NCBI GenBank assembly: GCA_018902545.1
Contig: JAHIQM010000014.1
Span: 62,001 to 126,000 of the forward strand
Source of the DNA: Pseudomonadota bacterium
GTDB taxonomy: Bacteria; Desulfobacterota; Desulfovibrionia; Desulfovibrionales; Desulfomicrobiaceae
Length of the DNA stretch: 64,000 nucleotides
Direction of reading: 5' to 3'
Position numbers and translations under genes: made by a program. Shown here piece after piece: positions 58,143-64,000 of this stretch. The notes below the pieces were generated by a model. That model saw nothing but the letters and a program-made list of their open reading frames with translations, was not told the DNA's origin and did not search any database. Each line of letters opens with the position of its first letter. Positions within the stretch are counted from its first letter, which is position 1.

Positions 58143-60775
58143 AGGGGCTGTTGTCCTGGCACCTTCGGCACCCCAGCCAGCGGCGGATCTTGTGGATGCT
58201 GGTGCTCATGCTGCTCGGGGTCATCGCGCTCGGGGTGAAGGAGGCCCATCGCTACCAGGTCATCCGCGCCCATCAACAACTCATGACGGCCGAGCAGGCC
58301 CATTTGAATCTGGTCCAGACTTTTCGCGTCGAGATGGGCTCGGCGCTGCTCGGCTTTGAGCGGCTGGCTTCGGTCAAGGATCTGCCGGGGCTGCTTGAGC
58401 TTGAAGCAAAGATCGACAGCGCCCTGACCCGGGCGCGCGGTGTTCTGGTCGTGATGCACCAGGGCGGAGAGTTTCGCCCTGGCGATGCCGGAGACCAGAC
58501 TTTCGTCCAGAACATGACCCTTGCCCGGCCCATGCCGCCCGAACTGCTCGGCGAGGCATCGAAGCTTGTTCTCCTGGTGCAGGGCATTGCGGATAACGGC
58601 CACTTCATGGTCAGCAATTTCCTGCACGCCATGCAGGTGCCCAAAAAGGGCGGCGCGGCTCCCGACATGACGCCTGTCCTTGAGCAGGCGCTGCTTCTTG
58701 TCGAGCAGGCGTCGGTAATCTCCGACGCCCTCCAGTTCGACATCAGGAGCCGGGTGGACGGGCTTGTCGAGGCCCATCAGCACAATGCCGACCGCCTTCT
58801 GGCCATGACCGGCGGACTGGTGGTGCTCCTGCTGGCGGGCATGGTCACGCTGTGCGTCCGCAGCATGGCCGCTTTTGCAAGCCTGCTCGACTCTCGCGAG
58901 AAAGATGGCGCGGCTGTGGTCGAAGCCAACGCGGGCATGGAAAGAATTCTCGAAGCCTTGCCGGTGGGCATCGCCATTCTGGGCCAGGATCGCATCATCC
59001 GCCGGGTCAACCTCGCTGCGACCAATCTGCTCGACATTGAGCCCGGCTGGTTTTTCGAGCGACGTGTGCCCTGGGACATGTTTTATGAAGATGTTCAACC
59101 GGATGATCCCGATCGACAGCCCCGGGTCGAATTCGAGCATGAGGTGCGCATGCGTGCGCTGGAAGGTCGCGCCCTGGATGTCATTAAGAGCTCTATCCCG
59201 GTCATTTTGCAGGGCGAGACCCTCATCCTTGAAGTGTTCATGGACGTGACCCAGCGCAAGCAGGCCGAGCGGGAACTCCTGCAGGAAAAATCGCGGCTGG
59301 AATCCCTCCTGGCCGGAATCAACGAAGGCGTGGTCCTGACTGGCGAGGACGGAGCCGTCATCGAGGCCAACGGGAGCTTGTGCCGCATTCTGGGCCGCGA
59401 GCCCGCCGACCTGCTGGGCCGCAAGGTCTGGGAGCTGTTTCCAGACGGCATTCTCGGGACGGAGATGGAGCAGGGGCTGCGCGCCCTGCAGGCCGATCCC
59501 GGCGTCCGTCTGCGGGATATTCAACTGGAATCCTTCCGGGACATGGCCCTGGTGGTCCGCATGCAGCCGGTTCTCGGCGAGACGGCTTTCGGGGGCATGA
59601 TCGTCAGCGTCATCGAGGTCACGGACATTGTCGACGCCAGGCGCAGGGCCGAGGCCGCCTCGCAGGCCAAGAGCATGTTCCTGGCCAACATGAGCCACGA
59701 AATCCGCACGCCCATGAATTCCATCCTCGGCCACGGGGAATTGCTGGCCCGGACCCCGCTGGACCCGGAGCAGGCCGATTGCGTGAATGGAATCCGCGTC
59801 TGTGCCGAGAGCCTGCTGGTAATCATTGGCGACATCCTGGATTTTTCCAAGATCGAGGCGGGCATGCTGCGCATCGTGCCCGAGGATGTGGATCTTGCTG
59901 CGCTGCTGGCGCGGGTGCAGACCATGTTCAGCGAGCAGGCGCATAAAAAGGGGGTTGGCCTGCGCCTTGTCACCTCCGGCCTGCCTGCGGTTGTGAGTAC
60001 GGACGCCGGGCGCCTGACGCAGGTCCTGGTCAATCTGATCGGCAACGCCATCAAGTTCACGGAGCGCGGCAGCGTGGAGGTCGCCGTCAATGGGCGGCCC
60101 GGCAACAGCGGAAAGACTGCGCTGCGTTTTTCCGTGCGGGACACGGGCATCGGTATTCCTTTGGCGCGCCAGCAGGGCATTTTCGCATCCTTTGAGCAGG
60201 CCGACGGCTCCTTGACCCGTGAATACGGCGGCACCGGCCTTGGCCTGACCATCGCCAACAGCCTGGTGCGCTTGCTCGGCGGCATCGGTATCGCCGTGCA
60301 GAGTCAGACCGGACAGGGCAGCACGTTTTCCTTCACCCTGGTTTTGAACGTGTCCGCACAGGCTCCGGCGCGGGCAGTATCGACTGTGGAGATCGCAGAG
60401 CGATCCTTTGCCCGTGTGCGGATTCTGGCTGTAGAGGACAATCCCTTCAATCGTGGTCTGCTGGTAAAGATGCTGAGGACTCTGGACGTGCGGGACGTCT
60501 TTCTTGCCGAGAATGGGCAGGAGGCTGTTGACGCCCTGGGGGGGGGGAAGACCTTCGACATCGTGCTCATGGACATCCAGATGCCGGTCATGGACGGGCT
60601 TGAGGCCACCAGGAAAATACGGGCCATGGGGCTGGACGTGCCGATCATTGCCTTGACCGCGCATGCCCTGGAGTCGGATCAGCGCAAGAGTCTGGAGGCG
60701 GGCATGAACGGGCATCTGGCCAAGCCGTACAGGCTGCAGGACCTGGTCGAAACCCTTGGAACCTGGTGCCCTTGA
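58139..60775 (+). CDS. Hybrid sensor histidine kinase with receiver domain
   Basis: 878 codons. Two membrane helices (about residues 18-36 and 220-242) enclose a periplasmic sensor of about 185 residues. Two PAS domains follow (265-385 and 395-510). HisKA has the phosphoacceptor H520 in [10 protein letters not shown]; HATPase shows [19 protein letters not shown] and [11 protein letters not shown]-terminal receiver has phosphorylated D812 ([11 protein letters not shown]). It should relay phosphate through an external Hpt and regulator; neither is next to it. A run of nine G (60539-60547) in the receiver codes for three Gly and could slip. Confidence 0.92.
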   Translation: MKGLLSWHLRHPSQRRILWMLVLMLLGVIALGVKEAHRYQVIRAHQQLMTAEQAHLNLVQTFRVEMGSALLGFERLASVKDLPGLLELEAKIDSALTRARGVLVVMHQGGEFRPGDAGDQTFVQNMTLARPMPPELLGEASKLVLLVQGIADNGHFMVSNFLHAMQVPKKGGAAPDMTPVLEQALLLVEQASVISDALQFDIRSRVDGLVEAHQHNADRLLAMTGGLVVLLLAGMVTLCVRSMAAFASLLDSREKDGAAVVEANAGMERILEALPVGIAILGQDRIIRRVNLAATNLLDIEPGWFFERRVPWDMFYEDVQPDDPDRQPRVEFEHEVRMRALEGRALDVIKSSIPVILQGETLILEVFMDVTQRKQAERELLQEKSRLESLLAGINEGVVLTGEDGAVIEANGSLCRILGREPADLLGRKVWELFPDGILGTEMEQGLRALQADPGVRLRDIQLESFRDMALVVRMQPVLGETAFGGMIVSVIEVTDIVDARRRAEAASQAKSMFLANMSHEIRTPMNSILGHGELLARTPLDPEQADCVNGIRVCAESLLVIIGDILDFSKIEAGMLRIVPEDVDLAALLARVQTMFSEQAHKKGVGLRLVTSGLPAVVSTDAGRLTQVLVNLIGNAIKFTERGSVEVAVNGRPGNSGKTALRFSVRDTGIGIPLARQQGIFASFEQADGSLTREYGGTGLGLTIANSLVRLLGGIGIAVQSQTGQGSTFSFTLVLNVSAQAPARAVSTVEIAERSFARVRILAVEDNPFNRGLLVKMLRTLDVRDVFLAENGQEAVDALGGGKTFDIVLMDIQMPVMDGLEATRKIRAMGLDVPIIALTAHALESDQRKSLEAGMNGHLAKPYRLQDLVETLGTWCP

Positions 60776-60783
60776 ATTTTTTG

Positions 60784-60812
60784 TTGACGCTGCGAAAATT
60801 TCGTCTTATTTG
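60784..60812 (+). promoter_or_regulatory. Promoter of rplU-rpmA
   Basis: TTGACG (60784-60789), a 16- to 17-bp spacer and TTATTT/TATTTG (60806-60812). About 115 nt of leader precede rplU, room for autoregulation by L21, but no structure stands out. Confidence 0.55.
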
Positions 60813-60926
60813 CATTCTCCCTCTCGACAGCTGTCCTGCTCCGGACGGCTTTTTAGCGTGATCAGAGTCTTGACGGGGCGCCTCGGAAGAGGTAGCCACG
60901 TCGTTCAATATTTTGGAGGTCGCAAG

Positions 60927-61238
60927 ATGTTTGCAATCGTGGAAACGGGCGGAAAGCAGTTTCGAGTGGAAGAAGGCCGCGTTCTGAAGGTAGCCAAGCT
61001 CGACGTACAGGCCGGTTCAGAGCTTACTCTGGACAAGGTCCTGCTGGTCGGGACCGGCGTCGATGTCAAGATCGGCCAGCCCTTCGTCGACGGCGCAGCC
61101 GTGCAGTGCGAAGTGGTTGAGCATGGTCGTGACAAGAAGATCATCATTTTCAAAAAGAAACGCCGCAAGGATTATCGTAAAAAACAGGGACACCGTCAGG
61201 ATTTTACTACCCTGAAAGTGAAATCCATTCAGGCCTAG
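60927..61238 (+). CDS. rplU: Ribosomal protein L21
   Basis: 103 codons from ATG 60927 with GGAGGTCG upstream; a longer reading begins inside the leader and lacks a ribosome site. The sequence [17 protein letters not shown] and the C-terminal [18 protein letters not shown] are L21 hallmarks. It is a 50S subunit protein. rpmA follows after 15 bp. Confidence 0.97.
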   Translation: MFAIVETGGKQFRVEEGRVLKVAKLDVQAGSELTLDKVLLVGTGVDVKIGQPFVDGAAVQCEVVEHGRDKKIIIFKKKRRKDYRKKQGHRQDFTTLKVKSIQA

Positions 61239-61253
61239 TGTCGGGAGGAAATA

Positions 61254-61520
61254 ATGGCTCATAAAAAAGCAGGTGGTAGTTCACGCAACGGACGCGACAG
61301 TGCCGGTCAGCGACTTGGCGTGAAAAAGTTCGGTGGCCAGACGGTTTTGGCGGGCAACATCCTTGTGCGTCAGCATGGCACCAAGGTTCACCCCGGCGTC
61401 AACGTCGGCGTGGGCAAGGATTTCACTCTTTTCGCGCTCATCGACGGCGTTGTGAAGTTTGAAAAGTATACCCGCAAGAACAAGGTCAAGACCAGGGTCA
61501 ATATCGTTCCCGCTGTCTAG
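61254..61520 (+). CDS. rpmA: Ribosomal protein L27
   Basis: 88 codons with GGGAGGAA upstream. The N-terminus [16 protein letters not shown] reaches the peptidyl transferase centre and shows no cleavable extension. [16 protein letters not shown] is also conserved. A terminator follows before obgE, and the rplU-rpmA-obgE order is widely conserved. Confidence 0.98.
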   Translation: MAHKKAGGSSRNGRDSAGQRLGVKKFGGQTVLAGNILVRQHGTKVHPGVNVGVGKDFTLFALIDGVVKFEKYTRKNKVKTRVNIVPAV

Positions 61521-61546
61521 ATTTTGTTCGGCGAAAGCCTTTTTCA

Positions 61547-61583
61547 AGCCGCTTCAAGAGAGTGCTCTTGGGCGGCTTTTTTT
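61547..61583 (+). terminator. Terminator between rpmA and obgE
   Basis: AGCCG and CAAGAG pair with CGGCT and CTCTTG around AGTG, followed by seven T. It allows higher expression of the ribosomal genes than of obgE. Confidence 0.82.
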
Positions 61584-61621
61584 GCTGTCCGGCGGATATG
61601 CGCGCCGGACCTGGAGAGAAC

Positions 61622-62659
61622 ATGAGATTTGTAGATGAAGCCAGGATCATCATCCGTTCCGGAAGCGGTGGTCAGGGTAGTGTTTCGTTCCGCCGGGAAA
61701 AATACGTGCCTCGGGGCGGTCCCGATGGCGGGGACGGGGGCAAGGGCGGCAACATTATCATGCGCGCCAACAACAACCTGCTGACTCTTTACGATTATCG
61801 CCATGCGTCCATTCAGGAAGCTGAAAGCGGGCGGCCCGGTGGCGGGCGGCTTTGCTATGGCCGAGCCGGGGTGGACAAGGTCGTCGAGGTGCCGGTGGGT
61901 ACCCAGGTTTTTGAGCAGGTGGAGGACGGCGAACGCCTTATCGCCGATTTCGTCACGGACGGGCAGGAGATCGTTGTCGCCGAGGGCGGCCGCGGGGGCA
62001 AGGGCAACACGCATTTTAAGTCCTCGGTCACGCAGGTGCCGCGCTTTGCTCAGCCTGGGGAACCGGGCGTGGAAAAATACATCCGCCTGGAACTTAAAGT
62101 CTTTGCCGACGTTGGACTCCTGGGGCTCCCCAATGCGGGCAAGTCCACACTTATTTCGCGCATTTCCGCAGCCCGGCCGAAAATCGCGGCCTATCCCTTT
62201 ACCACTCTGTCCCCGAACCTGGGCGTGGTCATCGACGAGATGGAACGCAAGCTCGTGGTGGCGGACATTCCCGGTCTCATCGAGGGTGCGCACGCGGGCC
62301 TGGGCCTGGGGCACACTTTCTTGCGCCACGTGGAGCGGTCACGCTTTTTGGTCCACATCCTGAGCATCGAGGACGTGAACGTGGACGATCCGCTTTCCGG
62401 GTTCCACATCCTTGATGACGAGTTGCGCCAGTTCGATCCGGCCCTGGCCCAGAAGCCGCAGCTGCGGGTCGTCAACAAGATCGACCTGGCAGACGAAAAA
62501 CGCATGGCCGAGGTGCGCGCGGCCTTTGACCACCTCGGGCTCAAGGTGTACTTCATGTCGGCATTGGACGAAACCGGAGTGGACGTGGTGCTCGAGGCCA
62601 TGTGGAATCTGCATCTGCAGACCGTCAAGGACGAAACCGAACATGGAACTATCGACTGA
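61622..62659 (+). CDS. obgE: GTPase ObgE (CgtA)
   Basis: 345 codons from ATG 61622; an in-frame start 60 bp upstream lies in the terminator. The N-terminal Obg fold is rich in glycine (RGGPDGGDGGKGG). The G domain has GLPNAGKST (G1), YPFTTLSPNLG (G2), DIPGLIEGAH (G3), NKID (G4) and SALDETG (G5). It assists 50S ribosome assembly and responds to ppGpp. Its stop codon lies 14 bp inside proB, an overlap of 17 bp. Confidence 0.96.
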   Translation: MRFVDEARIIIRSGSGGQGSVSFRREKYVPRGGPDGGDGGKGGNIIMRANNNLLTLYDYRHASIQEAESGRPGGGRLCYGRAGVDKVVEVPVGTQVFEQVEDGERLIADFVTDGQEIVVAEGGRGGKGNTHFKSSVTQVPRFAQPGEPGVEKYIRLELKVFADVGLLGLPNAGKSTLISRISAARPKIAAYPFTTLSPNLGVVIDEMERKLVVADIPGLIEGAHAGLGLGHTFLRHVERSRFLVHILSIEDVNVDDPLSGFHILDDELRQFDPALAQKPQLRVVNKIDLADEKRMAEVRAAFDHLGLKVYFMSALDETGVDVVLEAMWNLHLQTVKDETEHGTID

Positions 62660-63797
62660 TTGGCGCGAGCAGCGCCGCCGGATTCTTGAGAAGGCCAAGA
62701 GGGTTGTCATCAAAGTCGGCAGCGCGGTGCTGACCACAGAGAAGGGGCTCGACCCCCGGGTGGTGAACCGGCTGGCCGACCAGATTGCGGGGCTGCACGA
62801 CCGGGGCCTTGAAATCGTGCTCGTGACCTCCGGGGCCGTGGCTGCCGGGCGCTGCGTGCTTGGCGCGGACAAGGCCCCCGGCTGCATGGTTCACAAGCAG
62901 GCGGCTTCCGCCGTGGGCCAGAGCCGCCTCATGCACAGCTATGACGAGGCCTTCGCGCACTACGAGAAGATCACGGCGCAGGTCCTCTTGACCAGGGACG
63001 ACCTGCGCAGCCGCGAGCGGTTCCTGAACGCCCGCAACACCATGTGCCGGTTGCTGGACTGGAAGGTCATCCCCATCGTCAATGAGAATGACACCGTGGC
63101 CGTGCAGGAGCTCAAGTTCGGCGACAACGACGCCCTCTCCGCCATGGTCGCCAATCTGGTCGGGGCGGATGTGGTCATCAACCTGACCTCCGCCGACGGC
63201 GTGTTCGACGACAATCCTCTGGAAAATCCCGACGCCGGTTTCGTGCCCTGCATCGAAAACATTTCCGAACTCAATCTGCAGTCCATGTGCCGGGGCAAGA
63301 CCGGGGCCGGGACCGGCGGCATGCTCAGCAAGCTCATGGCCGCCCGCCGCGCGGCCAGCATCGGCGTCCCGACGCTTATCGTCTCGGGCCGCCAGAAGCA
63401 TGTGCTGGAGCGCGTGTTCGATCTGGAGGACCTTGGCACCTGGATCGCGCCGACCCAGAAGATGCTCTCGGGCCGCAAGTTCTGGCTGGCCTATCACCTG
63501 GACCCGGCCGGGACCATCGTGGTCGACGACGGGGCCGCGCGCGCCCTGACGGGCAAGGGCAAGAGCCTTTTGGCCGCAGGCATCTGCGGTGTGGAAGGTA
63601 ACTTCGGCATGGGCGCCCTGGTCAGGATCGTCCGCCTCGACGGCGGCGTGGTGGGTGTTGGGCTTACGAATTTCAAGGCCGTGGAGTTGCGCAAGATCCA
63701 GGGCCTGAGCAGTTCGGAGATCGAAAAGATTCTGGGGCCTTGCCCGCATCAGGAGGTTGTGCACCGCGACAATATGGTGCTGGACAGTTCCCTGTAA
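62643..63797 (+). CDS. proB: Glutamate 5-kinase
   Basis: 384 codons from ATG 62643, overlapping obgE by 17 bp. The amino-acid kinase domain shows VVIKVGSAVLTT, VTSGAVAAGR, IPIVNENDTVAV and FGDNDALSAMVA; TGAGTGGMLSKLMAA is the substrate loop. The C-terminal about 100 residues form a PUA domain (AGTIVVDDGAARALTGKGKSLLAAGI). It phosphorylates glutamate, the first step of proline synthesis, feedback-inhibited by proline in relatives. proA is not in the window. Confidence 0.95.
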   Translation: MELSTDWREQRRRILEKAKRVVIKVGSAVLTTEKGLDPRVVNRLADQIAGLHDRGLEIVLVTSGAVAAGRCVLGADKAPGCMVHKQAASAVGQSRLMHSYDEAFAHYEKITAQVLLTRDDLRSRERFLNARNTMCRLLDWKVIPIVNENDTVAVQELKFGDNDALSAMVANLVGADVVINLTSADGVFDDNPLENPDAGFVPCIENISELNLQSMCRGKTGAGTGGMLSKLMAARRAASIGVPTLIVSGRQKHVLERVFDLEDLGTWIAPTQKMLSGRKFWLAYHLDPAGTIVVDDGAARALTGKGKSLLAAGICGVEGNFGMGALVRIVRLDGGVVGVGLTNFKAVELRKIQGLSSSEIEKILGPCPHQEVVHRDNMVLDSSL

Positions 63798-63835
63798 CCG
63801 GCTGCCCCAAAACGGCAATCTGCTTCGTCACTGCA

Positions 63836-63890
63836 GAAAATCCAGATCCTCACGTATGTCTCAATACGCTTTGGGCCTGGATTTTCTTTG
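63836..63890. terminator. Inverted repeat behind proB
   Basis: AGAAAATCCAG and CTGGATTTTCT form an 11-bp stem around a 33-nt loop, 40 bp past the stop codon, with T-rich sequence after it. A long loop makes termination uncertain. Confidence 0.4.
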
Positions 63891-63964
63891 TTCCTCGCAT
63901 CTCATCATTTTTGAACAGCCTTCCCATCCTGTGTTTTCAGATTTAGCTATCACGAACCGAACAG

Positions 63965-64000
63965 ATGAAACACGAACAGTCGTCCGCTGCGCACGGTCAC
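63965..64000 (+). CDS. Possible start of a gene cut by the window edge
   Basis: ATG 63965 opens a frame reading MKHEQSSAAHGH to the edge. The ribosome site is weak, and too little is present to identify it. Confidence 0.25.
   Translation, partial: MKHEQSSAAHGH

Noticed and set aside
58019-60715. 898-codon minus-strand frame opposite comF and the histidine kinase
   Set aside because: The plus-strand genes carry all catalytic motifs; this frame has none.

Overview
The window is a GC-rich chromosomal segment from a Gram-negative, strictly anaerobic bacterium, most likely a sulfate reducer of the Desulfovibrionales (Desulfomicrobium- or Desulfovibrio-like). The main evidence is a complete qrcABCD locus for a periplasmic quinone-reducing complex, a tupABC tungstate transporter with a TunR-type regulator (a degenerate phage-integrase fold plus two TOBE domains), an oxygen-sensitive class III ribonucleotide reductase, and lipid A and outer-membrane assembly genes. 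The species is inferred from gene content only.

Layout. 1-4.7 kb (+): 3' end of rny, ymdB, tyrS, a UbiA-type prenyltransferase and thrC. 4.9-18.6 kb (-): a nearly gapless run read from hom through apgM, a thioesterase, an amidohydrolase, lysS, lolC, lolD, bamA, skp, lpxD, fabZ, lpxA and lpxI. Its lower part makes lipid A precursor and delivers lipoproteins and beta-barrel proteins to the outer membrane. 18.7-18.9 kb: two tRNA-Ser genes.

18.9-26.6 kb: an AT-rich integrative element in the 3' end of tRNA-Ser(TGA), bounded by identical 31-bp att repeats. It carries a tyrosine integrase, a membrane coiled-coil protein, a serine recombinase, a Ser/Thr protein kinase, an HUH-like replication protein, a hairpin-rich segment that may be an origin, and an unlisted 46-codon TatA-like gene. 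Past attR lie the displaced tRNA terminator, a decayed second integrase of the same type, an autotransporter with HAF-type tandem repeats, and a decayed serine recombinase (to about 30.4 kb).

30.4-49 kb: rfbC; qrcABCD; an acyltransferase and an MFS transporter; a cobalamin riboswitch ahead of nrdG-nrdD; a FlgO-like lipoprotein cluster with a sigma-54 promoter; tupABC behind a palindromic operator; an unknown protein; trxB. 49-53.4 kb: two almost identical tRNA-Asn genes bracket a lipoprotein, a radical SAM protein, tunR and a pair of 203-bp self-complementary repeats. 53.4-64 kb: a degenerate GGDEF-TPR protein, a metallo-beta-lactamase-fold hydrolase, a short ORF with an in-frame TGA (candidate selenoprotein), an iron-sulfur flavoprotein, comF, a hybrid histidine kinase, and rplU-rpmA-obgE-proB.

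The least explained parts are the tRNA-Ser element, the short ORF at 56.6 kb, and three families of non-coding repeats (130-bp MITE-like, 203-bp inverted, REP-like).
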